DNA from: CAWEQO01 sp963811225
Lineage (GTDB): Bacteria > Chloroflexota > Anaerolineae > Anaerolineales > Anaerolineaceae
Direction: 5' to 3'
Length of the DNA stretch: 64,000 nt
Assembly: GCA_963811225.1 (NCBI GenBank)
Contig: CAWEQO010000004.1
Coordinates: 186,001 to 250,000, forward strand
Part shown: piece after piece, positions 10,975 to 20,717 of the stretch
How positions within the stretch are numbered: position 1 is the first letter of the stretch
Layout: every line of letters begins with the position of its first letter
Notes under the pieces: generated by a model
What the model saw: only the letters and a program-made list of their open reading frames with translations
Database searches by the model: none
What the model was told of the DNA's origin: nothing
Made by a program: the position numbers and the translations under genes

Positions 10975-11090
10975 ATAATTCCTCCAATCTACCGTGTAAT
11001 CCCCATCTTGACTATAGTCTAAGCAAAATCGGGATACAATGCAAGTGCATCGGTACCAGAAATCACCAAACGATGAGAGGAGCGTCTCTC

Positions 11091-11894
11091 TTGCAGTATT
11101 CTTCGTTCCACAAATTTGTGTTGATTGGCCTGATGGGACTGTTGGCGCTGAGTGCCTGCCAGGGGGGAGGGACGGCGCCGGCGCCGATGGAATCGACCTT
11201 GCCTACCCATACCTCCACGCCTACGCTCACGGTTTCGCCGACCCCTGCGGCCACGACGACGTTCACACCCTCACCCCGCGCGACCATGAGCGATACCCCC
11301 ACCATGACCCTGACGCCGACGATCACGCCGACCGCAACGATCACGCCCACGCCGACGCGAGATTGGCCGGACGCGGTGATCCAGATGCAGGCCAACTGCC
11401 GCTACGGCCCAGACATCGACTACCTGTACTCGCACGGATTGTACCCCGGCGATACCGCTGAAGTCAACGGGCGCACCTATTCGGGCACCTGGCTGTGGAT
11501 CAAACCATCGAACCTCGACCGGCACTGCTGGGCAGCGGCGTCGGTGATGGAGGTGCGTGGAGATGTGATGGCGGTACCGGTGGTGACCTCAAAGCTGCCG
11601 CACACGCAGAAGGTTGGCCCACCGACGGGCGTCAAGGCGGTGCGCAAGGGCGAAAACAAGGTCAAGGTCAGCTGGCAGGAAGTGGGCTTCCGCACGACCG
11701 AGGAACATGGCTATCTGCTGGATGTGACGCGCTGCGAGGCGGGCAACCTGCTGTACGAGGTGGTGCAGACGCCGGAGAACGAGATTACGTTTGTGGACGA
11801 GCCGGGCTGCAAAGGCAACTCGGGCGGGACGCTGTACGCCTTCGAGAAGCACGGTTATACCGACCCGGTGCGGATCCCATGGCCTGGACGATGA
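11091..11894 (+). CDS. Secreted lipoprotein with Thr/Pro-rich stalk
   Basis: A lipoprotein signal ends in LLALSAC, followed by a Thr/Pro/Ser-rich stalk of about 65 residues and a folded C-terminal part of about 180 residues. Within it, IQMQANCRYGPDIDYLYSHGLYPGDTAEVNGR and WLWIKP read like a bacterial SH3-like (SH3b) module, and PPTGVKAVRKGENKVKVSWQEV like a fibronectin-III-type strand set. The role is unknown; display on the cell surface is inferred. I prefer TTG 11091 because GAGAGGA lies 9 bp before it; an ATG at 11073 in the same frame is the alternative. The next gene starts 60 bp later. Confidence 0.75.
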   Translation: MQYSSFHKFVLIGLMGLLALSACQGGGTAPAPMESTLPTHTSTPTLTVSPTPAATTTFTPSPRATMSDTPTMTLTPTITPTATITPTPTRDWPDAVIQMQANCRYGPDIDYLYSHGLYPGDTAEVNGRTYSGTWLWIKPSNLDRHCWAAASVMEVRGDVMAVPVVTSKLPHTQKVGPPTGVKAVRKGENKVKVSWQEVGFRTTEEHGYLLDVTRCEAGNLLYEVVQTPENEITFVDEPGCKGNSGGTLYAFEKHGYTDPVRIPWPGR

Positions 11895-11954
11895 TTGTGC
11901 CTGACAAAGGCGCGCAGCTTTTACGATAAGAAATGTGGTTTGGGAGGAAAAAGA

Positions 11955-12506
11955 ATGAATACTGCTCTACGGCTTGAAACGCCACGACTGATCCTGCGGC
12001 CGTTCGAGGAGCGCGACATCCCGGTCTTCTCGGCGTACCGGTCGGATCCGGAGGTGGCGCGCTACCAGGGCTGGGAGGCGCCGTACTCGTCGGAGCAGGC
12101 GGCGGCGTTCGCTGCGGGGATGCAAGCGGCGCAGCCGGGGACGCCGGGGCAGTGGTACCAGCTGGCGATCGAGGTGAGGGCCAGCGGAAAGATGATCGGG
12201 GATGGGGCCTTCCAACTGCTGAAGGAGGACACCCGGCAGGCGGAGATTGGCTTGACGCTGGCGAGGCCGGCCCAAGGGCAGGGGTACGCGGTCGAGGCGA
12301 CCAGGGGGCTGCTGGAATATTTGTTGGGGGAACTGGGGCTGCACCGGGTCAGGGCCACGTGCGATGCGCTGAATGGGGCGGCGGCGCGGACGCTGGAGCG
12401 AGCCGGGATGCGCAGGGAAGCGCATTTCGTGGAGCATTTGTGGTTCAAGGGGGAGTGGAGCAGTGAGTACGTATATGCGATGTTGGGCAGGGAGTGGAAG
12501 AGTTAG
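11955..12506 (+). CDS. GNAT family N-acetyltransferase (RimJ/RimL type)
   Basis: 183 residues with RimJ/RimL-type GNAT features: LETPRLILRPFEERDIPVFSAYRSDPEVARYQGW at the N-terminus, the acetyl-CoA loop as LARPAQGQGYAVEATRG, and a C-terminal LGLHRVRATCDALNGAAARTLERAGM. Such enzymes acetylate N-termini, small molecules or antibiotics; the acceptor is not predictable. The ATG at 11955 is chosen because GGGAGG stands 7 bp upstream; the open frame extends to 11895 without support. Its stop overlaps the stop of the convergent ABC ATPase gene by 4 bp, leaving no room for a terminator. Confidence 0.9.
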   Translation: MNTALRLETPRLILRPFEERDIPVFSAYRSDPEVARYQGWEAPYSSEQAAAFAAGMQAAQPGTPGQWYQLAIEVRASGKMIGDGAFQLLKEDTRQAEIGLTLARPAQGQGYAVEATRGLLEYLLGELGLHRVRATCDALNGAAARTLERAGMRREAHFVEHLWFKGEWSSEYVYAMLGREWKS

Positions 12507-13222
12507 TTGATTTCTTCCCGTTCAATCAAACCATCTTGGAGGTGGACAACTCGCTGCGCATAGCCGGCGATGTTGGCGTCGTGGGTGACGGTGACGATGG
12601 TCATGCCTTGTTCGTGGAGGCTAACGAGCAGGGTCATGATCTCTTTGCCTGATTTGGAGTCGAGGTTGCCGGTGGGCTCATCGGCCAGGATGAGGGCGGG
12701 ATCGTTGACGAGGGCGCGGGCGATGGCGACGCGCTGCTGCTCGCCGCCGGAGAGCTGGTTGGGGCGGTGATGCAGGCGGTCGCTGAGGCCGACACGGACG
12801 AGAGCGGCTTTGGCGCGGTCGCGGCAGTTGGCGGATTTGCAGTAGCGCAGCGGCATGGCGACATTGTCGACGGCGCTGGTGCGGGCCAGGAGGTTGTAGG
12901 CCTGGAAGACGAAGCCGACCTTCTGGTTGCGAATCTCTGCCAGCTTATCGTCGTTGAGTTTGCGCACGTCGATCTGGTCCAGCAGGTAGATGCCGCCGGT
13001 GGCGCTATCGAGGCAGCCCAAGATGTTCATGAGCGTGGATTTGCCTGAGCCGGAGGGGCCCATGATCGCCACCCATTCCCCCTGATCGATGTGCATGCTG
13101 ATGCCACCCAGTGCATTCACGGTCACTTGCCCCATTTGATAGACTTTCGTCACGTCTTGCAGTTCGATCACCGGGTATGCGCCGGTTTCCTCTTGGATCC
13201 CAACGGCTGTTGGAGTGGCCAT
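12503..13222 (-). CDS. ABC transporter ATP-binding protein (MacB/LolD type), no permease nearby
   Basis: 239 residues with Walker A GPSGSGKS, Q-loop FVFQAYNLLARTSAVDNVAMPL, signature LSGGEQQR, Walker B LILADEPTGNLD and H-loop VTHD. The GNLDSKSGKEIM stretch and the DVTKVYQMG start place it in the MacB/LolD/FtsE group, which drives FtsX-like permeases in lipoprotein release, peptide export or mechanotransmission. The permease that should accompany it is not on either side, so it must work with a remote partner or the operon has been broken. AAAGGAGGAATCC precedes the ATG on the minus strand. Confidence 0.92.
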   Translation of the reverse strand: MATPTAVGIQEETGAYPVIELQDVTKVYQMGQVTVNALGGISMHIDQGEWVAIMGPSGSGKSTLMNILGCLDSATGGIYLLDQIDVRKLNDDKLAEIRNQKVGFVFQAYNLLARTSAVDNVAMPLRYCKSANCRDRAKAALVRVGLSDRLHHRPNQLSGGEQQRVAIARALVNDPALILADEPTGNLDSKSGKEIMTLLVSLHEQGMTIVTVTHDANIAGYAQRVVHLQDGLIEREEIN

Positions 13223-13331
13223 GGATTCCTCCTTTGAGAAGGTCTAGAGGCGCTCGATAGGTGGTTATGCAGTGAAAGGGGAACGTGGGCTACTTCTATT
13301 ATAGGGAAAAATTGTGAAGAAGAGAATAGAG

Positions 13332-13375
13332 AGCAAAGATTAGAGAGCAGTTTTGACTGTTCTCTAATCTTTGCT
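13332..13375. terminator. 19-bp hairpin downstream of the 13391 lipoprotein gene
   Basis: Arms agcaaagattagagagcag (13332-13350) and ctgttctctaatctttgct (13357-13375) pair with one G-T wobble around a 6-nt loop. It lies 15 bp beyond the stop of the minus-strand lipoprotein gene and about 110 bp upstream of the next minus-strand start. Confidence 0.75.
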
Positions 13376-13390
13376 TTCCGATCTTTCCCG

Positions 13391-14692
13391 TTAATACTGG
13401 GCGTTCTGGCAGGTGATAGGGAAGGGGGCGGGGTTGTCTGCAGGATAGGACCAGAACAGGTAGCGATAAAGGCTGGGATAGCTGAGGGCCTGGCCTTTGG
13501 GGGAGCCGTCGGGGTAGGTTCCGATCTGGCGCATGAGCGTTACCTGCCAATTGAAGACTTGACAGTTGTGATCTGCGTACAAATCCTCAGGCAGGTCGAT
13601 GTGGGTTTGTTGGGTGGTGAGGATGGCGCTCGGGTTGCCTTCCTTGTAGTTGTAGTCTACCCGCACCTGGTAATACTCGTCTTTGGCCAGTTCTTTGACC
13701 GGCTGCCAGCGCAGCGTTACAGGGGCGTTTAAGCCGACGAAGCGCTCCGCCATCGGAGGCTCGATCAACATAGGTCCGGGAAGCAGGCGGGGCAGCGGAT
13801 CGGGGGCAACGCCGTTGGCGTGCAGCTCAGGGTAGACGGCGAAGCTGTCGCGCAGGACGGCGTGAGCGTCCATGCCGGTCGGCGGCAGAACAACGGTTGT
13901 GCCGATGGAGTAAGTCTCATCCATTTCTGGGACGTAGAATACCAACCACTGCACCTCAATTTGGGCGAACTGGCCCTGGCCGCCCACCTGCCAGGCGCTC
14001 CACTGCTTGAAGTTAACCGGCTGGATCGATCCGATATCCCGAATCGGGTAGGGGCCTAGATCACCGATCTCGCCGAGCATAAAGCTGCGAACAGCCTCGG
14101 CGCTGTCGAGGTGGAAATCGCCTTTGCGCCACTGTACCTGGACCCAATTTTCGGGGAAGACATGCTGCGCCACGCGTACACCGCCCCAGAGGACGATGCC
14201 GTTTTGCGCGTCGCCGCGTTCGGCCATGATTTGGGGGACGATGCTTTTCAGGGTGGGGGCATCCAGCCAGAAGCCGTACTTGCTCAGTAGAATTTCGCTG
14301 GTGGAGGGTTTAACCTGAAAGCTGCCGGAGGCTTCAGCGCTAACCAGACCGTCGCTAGCCCGCACCGTAACGGTCCAAGCGCCTGCCTTTTGATGGTGGG
14401 GGAGGTCCCAGGCTTCGCTGCGGGCCGTCCCGGCGGCATCCACGGCGGCCGGCACCTCGGCCACCGTATTCCCATCCGGGTCTTGAACGATGAAGGTTAC
14501 CTGCTCGCTGTTGACAGGGCTGCCGTTGGCGTTTTGCGTCTGGGCTAGAAACTTGAGCTGCTGGCCCATCACCGCTTCGGTGTCCGGCTGTGGATACAGC
14601 AGGCCGACGATGGGCGGTTGGGGCGCGGGCGATAGGCTGCATCCGGTCAGGAGCACAAGCAGTATCAGAAAGAAAAGGTGGTATTTGCTCAC
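13391..14692 (-). CDS. Secreted lipoprotein, 433 residues, function unknown
   Basis: The lipoprotein signal MSKYHLFFLILLVLLTGC has a clear lipobox (LLTGC). The N-terminal third (about residues 25-135) reads as an Ig-like beta domain (VTFIVQDPDGNTV, AGAWTVTVRASDG). The middle (about 150-290) is an unidentified domain with NGIVLWGGVRVAQHVFPENWVQV-like strands, and the last 100 residues (PVTLRWQPVKELAKDEYYQVRVDYNY) resemble a fibronectin-III-type fold. These look like extracytoplasmic binding modules, but I recognise no catalytic motif. It is divergent from the cyclase-AAA-TPR gene, with a 75-bp AT-rich promoter region between them. Confidence 0.75.
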   Translation of the reverse strand: MSKYHLFFLILLVLLTGCSLSPAPQPPIVGLLYPQPDTEAVMGQQLKFLAQTQNANGSPVNSEQVTFIVQDPDGNTVAEVPAAVDAAGTARSEAWDLPHHQKAGAWTVTVRASDGLVSAEASGSFQVKPSTSEILLSKYGFWLDAPTLKSIVPQIMAERGDAQNGIVLWGGVRVAQHVFPENWVQVQWRKGDFHLDSAEAVRSFMLGEIGDLGPYPIRDIGSIQPVNFKQWSAWQVGGQGQFAQIEVQWLVFYVPEMDETYSIGTTVVLPPTGMDAHAVLRDSFAVYPELHANGVAPDPLPRLLPGPMLIEPPMAERFVGLNAPVTLRWQPVKELAKDEYYQVRVDYNYKEGNPSAILTTQQTHIDLPEDLYADHNCQVFNWQVTLMRQIGTYPDGSPKGQALSYPSLYRYLFWSYPADNPAPFPITCQNAQY

Positions 14693-14767
14693 TTGGAAAT
14701 TTTATCAAATTTGGTAAAATAGGTATAGATATTCCCGAGAATTGCTCGGGATAAGGGGCAATTTCAC

Positions 14768-17700
14768 ATGCACATGCTGGTTCCAGATTATATTCTCAAA
14801 AATTATGCCAATGGATTAACTTCCGGCGGGTTCTCTGCAGCCGGATTGTTCGTTGACATTTCCGGCTTCTCCAGCATCACCGATCGGTTGATGGAACACG
14901 GGCAGCATGGGGCGGAAGTGCTGGCCGGGGTGATGCGGGCGACGTTCGCTCCGCTGATCCTTGCGGTTAACCAGCAGGGGGGCTTCGTGGTCTCGCAGGC
15001 GGGAGACGCCTTCACCGCAGTGTTCCCCAAGCAGGAGAATTTGCCCTCCTCCGAGCTGCGCGCCCTGGCGGCTGCCTGGAGCATCCGGCAGCAGGCAGCC
15101 CAAAAGTCCCTTTACCCTTCACCCTATGGGGATTTTGCCATCTCGGTGAAGGTTGGGGCAGCGCTGGGCGAGGTGCGTTGGGGCATCATCCCTTCGAGCA
15201 ACAGGCGCCGGGCAGTTTACTACTTTCAGGGCAGCGCGATTGACGGCTGCTCGGAGGCGGAACACGCGGCCGGGATGGGCGAAGTGATCCTGGATGCCGG
15301 GCTGCGGGCGGCGCTGGGCGAGCATGTGAGCGCCGCTGCGGTTGGGAGTTATTTCCGGCTGGAAGCGCTCCATGCGGAAATGCCTCCGGCCTGCAAAGTG
15401 ACCGTTCCCAATCTGGACCTGGAGGTGGCCGGGCGATTCCACCCGCCCGAACTGATCAGCCAGCGCCGCGCGGGAGAGTTCCGCCAGGTGGCGTACTTGT
15501 TTATCAGCCTACCCACCGTGCGCACCGAAGAACAGCTGCGCCTGTTCATGCAGACAGTCTTCGAGCTGCAAGATCAATACGGCGGGATGCTGGAGCTGCT
15601 GTTCGGCGATAAGGGGGCGCACCTGCTGCTGTTCTGGGGCGCGCCGGTGGCGCACGAGAACGATGTCGAGCGGGCGATGAACTTTATCCTGGACCTGCAG
15701 GCGCGCACGGCGATACCGGTCAATGGCGGGATCACCTACCGGGTGGCCCATGCCGGGTTCATCGGCAGCGACCTGGCGGAGGAATATACCGCCTATGGGA
15801 GAGGCGTCAATCTGGCGGCACGTTTCATGACCAGCGCGCCGCGCGGCGAAATTTGGGTAGACGAGGATGCGGCCCGGTTGGCCGGGCGGCGTTTCGAGCT
15901 GGAGTACGTTGGGGAACGGCGTTTCAAAGGGTTTTCGCACTTGCAAAAGGTGTATGCCCTGCTGGAGCGCAAAGAAGCGATCGAGGTGTTTTTCGAGGGG
16001 AAGCTGGTAGGCCGCGAGCGAGAGCTGGAGCGGCTGGGCAGCTTCGTCCAACCTATTTTCGAAGGCGCGTACCCGGGCGTGATGGTGGTATGGGGCGAGC
16101 CGGGCATGGGTAAGAGCCGATTGGCGCATGAGTTCTTGAACTCGCTGAGGCAGGATGCAGACAACGACTTCCAAATCTTCCTGGCGCAGACGGACGAGAT
16201 CTTGCGCGAGCCGCTCAACCCATTCCGCTACTGGCTGCGAGGCTATTTCCATGTGTCGGAATCTCAAGGAGAGGGGCGCAACAAGCGCAGCTTCAACCGC
16301 AAGCTGGATCTGTTGATTGCAGCGACCGAGGACGAACGTCTGGCGAACGAGCTCGACCGTACACGCTCCTTCCTGGGGGCGCTGGTGGGCTTGCACTGGC
16401 CGGATTCGCTGCATCAGCAGCTGGATGCCCGGGCCCGGTATGAAAACACCTTTATTGCGCTGGCCTCACTGCTGCAAGTAGAGAGCTTGCGGCAGCCGGC
16501 GGTCTTTTTGTTGGAAGACATGCACTGGCTGGATGCGGATTCCATCGCGTTCCTGCCCCGGCTGATCCGCACGCTGACCGCCGTGGAGGGGAAGAACTAT
16601 CCGATTGCGATCCTGGCGACGGCTCGCTTTGAGGAGATCGATCGTTGGCTGAAGGACTTCCCCTATCAAGAAATCCACCTCGACCGGCTGGATCAGGCAG
16701 ACCTGACCTCAATGGTAAACACCCGTCTGGGCGGTTTGCCGGCGGACAGCCTGCTGCGGCTGCTGAAAGAGCGTTCCAGCGGCAATCCGTTTTTCGCCGA
16801 GCAGATCCTCTCATACATCCTTGAAAAAGATTTGCTGCAAAAGGTGAACGACCAATGGGGGGTCACGTCTAGCCAGATGGTGACGGTGCCTTCAGACGTG
16901 GGCGCGGTGTTGGTGGCGCGCCTCGACCGGATGGATGCGCCGGTGAAAGAGGTGGTGCAGACGGCCTCGGTGCTGGGGCGTGAATTCGAGCTGCGCCTGC
17001 TGGCGCAGATGCTGCCGGACGATCCGGCGCTGCTGGATAAAGTGGCGCAGGTCGAGAGGGAGTCAGTTTGGACGCCCTTGGGTGCAGCCCGCTATTATTT
17101 CCGGCACATTCTGATGCGCGACGCAGCCTACATGATGCAGACCCATGCGCAGCGCAAGACGATGCACTCGCTGGCGCTGCAGTCGATGGAGGCGGCCTAT
17201 TCCGGCGATCTAGAGGAACATTACGGCGAACTGGCCTATCACGCCGAGCAAGCCGGAGAGCAGGCGTCTGCGCTGCGTTACCTAAATCTGGCGGGCAGGC
17301 AGGCTCACGACAACTATCAAAATGAACTGGCGATTGATTACTATAGCCGCGCCCTGGCGCTGCTGCCAGAGGATGCTTTGCGACCGCGCTATGAGCTGCT
17401 GCTGGCGCTTGAAGATGTGTACGATACGGTCGGAAAATCGGCGGAACGCCGGCGCGACCTGGATGCCTTGGAAGCGCTGCTGCCAAATCTGGACGGGGTG
17501 AGCGCCCTGGAGGTGCGCTTGCGCAAGGCGAACTTTGCCATCGACACCGGGCAGTACTCAGAGGGAAACGCCCTCAGCCGGCAAGCCATCTCCATGGCGC
17601 TGGAATTGGAGGACCATGCACGGGCGGTAGTCGGCTACCTTTACCTGGCGACCTCACTGTTCCGCCAGGGCAAGCATACGATCTCGGCCCACCAGGCGAG

Positions 17701-18679
17701 ACAAGGGTTGATCCTGGCGCGGCGGATGAACCTGCGGATCGAGGAAGGCAAGATGCTGAACACCCTGGGTCTGCTGGCGCTGGAACAAGGGAAAATGTAC
17801 GATGCGATCCAGGATTTCAAGGATACGCTAAAAATTGCCGAAGAGAGCGCCAATCTGCGCTTGAAGGTGATGCCGCTCAACAACCTGGGCATGGCGCTGG
17901 TGGGGCAAGGGGATTTCGAAGCTTCACGGATCTATTACGAGCAGTGCCTCGAGGTTGCACGGACGATCGGAGAACGGTCGGGCGAAGGTCTGGTGTTGGG
18001 GAATCTGGGTTTCCTGGCAGGCGCCAGGGGTGAATACCAGAAGGCGAGCGATTATGGCGCCAGCCAACTGCGGATCGCGCGTGAGGTGGGCGATCGCAAC
18101 GGGCAAATGTTCAGCCAGATCAACTCCAGCGCTTACTCCCGCTGTCTGGGAGAATTCGAGGCGGCGCTGGATCTGGGCGAGCGTGGACTGCGGATGGCGC
18201 AGGAACTGGGAAACCAGGTGGGGGCGGCCTGGGCGCTCACCAATCTCGGCCACGCCTACTTAGAAAGTGGAGAGCCGGAGAAAGCCGGAGCGGCCTATCG
18301 GGAGGCGCTTGCCATCCGGGAAGAGCTCGACCAGCCGGCGCTGGCGACCGAGCCATTGGCGGGCCTGGCGCGGCTGGCGCTGCTGGAGGAGGATGTGCGT
18401 CATGCCGGTGAGCATGTTGGCATCATCCTGGCGCACCTGGACAATGGCGGCACGCTGGAGGGCACGGATGATCCGCTGCAGGTGTATGTGACCTGTTACC
18501 ATGTGCTGCTGAAGACGGGGGATGGGCGGGCGCCCGACATCCTGGAGATGGCTTATCAACTCCTGCAGCGGCTTGCAGCCAGCATCCCCGAGAAGGAGAC
18601 GCGGGAGAGGTTTATGAAGGGGATCCCGCATCACCGCGAAGTGTTGGAGGCATGGCAGCGACATCCATCGCCGAATTGA
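14768..18679 (+). CDS. Tandem cyclase-homology, AAA/NACHT-like ATPase and TPR signalling protein
   Basis: A 1303-residue regulator. Two class III nucleotide cyclase homology domains lie at about residues 20-215 and 235-405. The first keeps both metal-binding aspartates (LFVDISGF, QAGDAF). The second lacks the first Asp (YLFISLP) but keeps FGDKGAHLLLF and YTAYGRGVNLAARF. A VGRERELERL start leads into an AAA-type ATPase (about 410-720, Walker A GEPGMGKS, Walker B VFLLEDMHWLD), then TPR-like helical repeats to the C-terminus. This layout is common among Chloroflexota and cyanobacterial signalling proteins; whether it makes cAMP is uncertain. A small hairpin (cccgag/ctcggg, 14734-14750) sits in the leader. 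Confidence 0.9.
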   Translation: MHMLVPDYILKNYANGLTSGGFSAAGLFVDISGFSSITDRLMEHGQHGAEVLAGVMRATFAPLILAVNQQGGFVVSQAGDAFTAVFPKQENLPSSELRALAAAWSIRQQAAQKSLYPSPYGDFAISVKVGAALGEVRWGIIPSSNRRRAVYYFQGSAIDGCSEAEHAAGMGEVILDAGLRAALGEHVSAAAVGSYFRLEALHAEMPPACKVTVPNLDLEVAGRFHPPELISQRRAGEFRQVAYLFISLPTVRTEEQLRLFMQTVFELQDQYGGMLELLFGDKGAHLLLFWGAPVAHENDVERAMNFILDLQARTAIPVNGGITYRVAHAGFIGSDLAEEYTAYGRGVNLAARFMTSAPRGEIWVDEDAARLAGRRFELEYVGERRFKGFSHLQKVYALLERKEAIEVFFEGKLVGRERELERLGSFVQPIFEGAYPGVMVVWGEPGMGKSRLAHEFLNSLRQDADNDFQIFLAQTDEILREPLNPFRYWLRGYFHVSESQGEGRNKRSFNRKLDLLIAATEDERLANELDRTRSFLGALVGLHWPDSLHQQLDARARYENTFIALASLLQVESLRQPAVFLLEDMHWLDADSIAFLPRLIRTLTAVEGKNYPIAILATARFEEIDRWLKDFPYQEIHLDRLDQADLTSMVNTRLGGLPADSLLRLLKERSSGNPFFAEQILSYILEKDLLQKVNDQWGVTSSQMVTVPSDVGAVLVARLDRMDAPVKEVVQTASVLGREFELRLLAQMLPDDPALLDKVAQVERESVWTPLGAARYYFRHILMRDAAYMMQTHAQRKTMHSLALQSMEAAYSGDLEEHYGELAYHAEQAGEQASALRYLNLAGRQAHDNYQNELAIDYYSRALALLPEDALRPRYELLLALEDVYDTVGKSAERRRDLDALEALLPNLDGVSALEVRLRKANFAIDTGQYSEGNALSRQAISMALELEDHARAVVGYLYLATSLFRQGKHTISAHQARQGLILARRMNLRIEEGKMLNTLGLLALEQGKMYDAIQDFKDTLKIAEESANLRLKVMPLNNLGMALVGQGDFEASRIYYEQCLEVARTIGERSGEGLVLGNLGFLAGARGEYQKASDYGASQLRIAREVGDRNGQMFSQINSSAYSRCLGEFEAALDLGERGLRMAQELGNQVGAAWALTNLGHAYLESGEPEKAGAAYREALAIREELDQPALATEPLAGLARLALLEEDVRHAGEHVGIILAHLDNGGTLEGTDDPLQVYVTCYHVLLKTGDGRAPDILEMAYQLLQRLAASIPEKETRERFMKGIPHHREVLEAWQRHPSPN

Positions 18680-18705
18680 GAGATCAGGAAGATTGTTGTT
18701 AACTC

Positions 18706-18740
18706 AGATGGGCTTTCCGGTATTACCGGAAAGCCCATCT
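18706..18740. terminator. Bidirectional terminator between convergent genes
   Basis: Perfect 15-bp stem agatgggctttccgg / ccggaaagcccatct with a 5-nt loop, centred between the end of the cyclase-TPR gene and the end of the 18762 gene. Confidence 0.85.
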
Positions 18741-18761
18741 CGGTTATGAACGGCAGGCGGA

Positions 18762-19181
18762 TTAGATCCAGCCGACGGACGGATCGCCGAGGGTGAGTTC
18801 GGCGACTATACGGCTGTCGTCGTCAGGGTCGACGTGGAAGTCGAGGGGTTGGATGTCAGAGCCGTCATAGTAAACGTAGGCGCTTGCGCTGGGAACGCGC
18901 TGGATGTGGACCGCGTAGGCGGGGACAATATCGGCAAATTCGGCTCGGCCGCGTTCCTTCATGCCGAAGTTATTGAGCCAGGTGACCTCACGCTGCCGGT
19001 ACATGCGGCCCTGGAGTTCGTCCGGGATATCTTTGCGGTAGACCTCGTACCGCCCGACGGCGTCTTGAGAGAGCTTGAGGGTGACGACCGCCTGGTGGGG
19101 GAAGCGTCCGGTTTGGGCCTGGCTGGGGGGGACGTCGAAGCCGTGGGGATCGTCTTTGCGGTTGGAAATGGGACTTGTCAT
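18762..19181 (-). CDS. Conserved-looking hypothetical protein, 139 residues
   Basis: The ATG at 19181 follows GAAAGGCGAAAA and is preferred over an upstream start at 19220. The protein has no signal peptide or membrane segment. It carries patterns such as QAVVTLKLSQDAVGRYEVYRKD, LNNFGMKERGRAEFADIVPAYAVHI and a C-terminal DPSVGWI. The acidic HVDPDDDSRIV segment and alternating strands suggest a small cytosolic beta-rich protein. I do not recognise a family. A TATAAT-like element lies at about 19219-19224 on the minus strand. Confidence 0.6.
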   Translation of the reverse strand: MTSPISNRKDDPHGFDVPPSQAQTGRFPHQAVVTLKLSQDAVGRYEVYRKDIPDELQGRMYRQREVTWLNNFGMKERGRAEFADIVPAYAVHIQRVPSASAYVYYDGSDIQPLDFHVDPDDDSRIVAELTLGDPSVGWI

Positions 19182-19462
19182 TTTTCGCCTTTCGAAAACA
19201 ACTGAGATATTTAATATCATTATAATCTTTAAAAACCGATCTGAAGGCAGTGCAGAATCGCAAAGACAAGAAGATGCCAGGGAATTCCGCTCTCAACTTT
19301 TGCGACTTCACGCTTTTGCGTTTAGGGAAAATCCTGTATCCAGGCAGGGAATTCCCCCATTGAATGGCGAGAAGCGCTGATAGAAAATCAATGGCTGAAG
19401 TGACCAACACTGTGCGGTGGGGGAACACGAATATGGGTAGTAAAGATAAGGGAGGAAATCGA

Positions 19463-20714
19463 ATGAAAGGTTCCAGTCAATTTAAAGGTATGCTCGTCGC
19501 CGGGTTGTCGCTGATGCTGCTTCTGTCGGCGTGCGCCGGGGGTGGGGCGAACACGACTGCGACGGTTGCGCCGGTGGTACCGACGCCGGTGGGCGGGTTT
19601 GACAATTTGACACCGGGTGCGGCATCGCAAGTGCCTTTCCCGGCCGGGGCAACCGAGGTGCCATCGGTGCTGCCCGGCACGCAAGCGCCGGTCACCGGCG
19701 TGATCGAAATTTCACCGACCGCAGGGGCGCACGTGGGGATCGAGACGCCGGTTTCAGTTGGAACCGCACCCGTACCAAATACGGGCGGAACGCCTGCGGC
19801 AGTGCCGGACACAAACGGCCAACTGTTGGGGGCGAACGTAAACCCGGCGGGTGCAAGATCACAGGCGGTCTTGCTTTCGAATATGATGGACTATAACGTG
19901 GTGGACCGGAACGGCCAACCGATTGGCAAAATCAACGACTACATTTTGAATCTGTGCGAGTTGAACATTATCTACATGGTGATCGATGCCGATCCTTCGC
20001 TGAACTTGCAAGGCGGCAGCGTGCTGGTGGTTCCTTACCAGGAGTTTACCCTGGCAAGCGGCGTGATCGACGTGAACAATCACAACCTGGTGATGAATAT
20101 CGATCAGTCGAACTTCCAGGGAGCGCCGGCGCTGAACCAGAAGCCGGACCTATCTAATTTGGATTGGGAATCGAATGTGCGCGATTATTGGAACAACGTG
20201 GTGGAGCTGAGCGCGCTGAGCACGAAGTGTCAGGTGCCGCAGGGTCCAGGCGCTGCCGGCCAGCAAGCAACCCCGATCAGCACGGTTCAGGCGACGATGC
20301 GCGCCAACGATATCTTGCTTACCAAGATCGCTTACGCCAGCAGCGTGCTGGGCATGCAGGTGCAGGATGGCAACGCCAACCCGGTAGGTCAGGTGCAAGA
20401 GGTTTACCTGGTTCCGGAGAGCGGCCGCATCCGCTACTTGGCTGTGGATAAGAGCAGCGCGGCAGCAGAATGGAGGCACAATCGTGATCGTCCCGATTGG
20501 GGCGTTAAACTTGCAGCAGGCGCAGAGCGGTCAGGGGGATGTGCTGACGCTGACCGTGACGCCGGAGGCATTTCAAGGCGCGCCGGCGGTGAATGGCCTG
20601 CCGGACGTCTCGCAGCAGACCTGGGACGCAGACGCGTATCAGTATTGGAACCAGTACGTGCCGCTGTCTGCGCAGCAGCTCGAGACGGTGGCGGCGAGCA
20701 CTCCGACGCCCTGA
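19463..20714 (+). CDS. PRC-barrel lipoprotein, interrupted by a +1 frameshift at 20471
   Basis: ATG 19463 (GGGAGGAAATCGA ahead) opens a lipoprotein signal ending LLLSAC, a Pro/Thr-rich linker, and two PRC-barrel-like domains. The first reads YNVVDRNGQPIGKINDYILN, then YMVIDAD and VLVVPYQEFTL; the second reads GMQVQDGNANPVGQVQEVYLV, then YLAVDKS. After AAAE the frame breaks. Removing the T at 20471 restores GGTIVIVPIGALNLQQ, exactly parallel to the first domain, and runs to the TGA at 20714. Unrepaired, the frame would run to 20863 through the palindrome. PRC barrels are small ligand- or protein-binding modules; the role on the membrane surface is unknown. Confidence 0.8.
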
Positions 20715-20717
20715 TCA

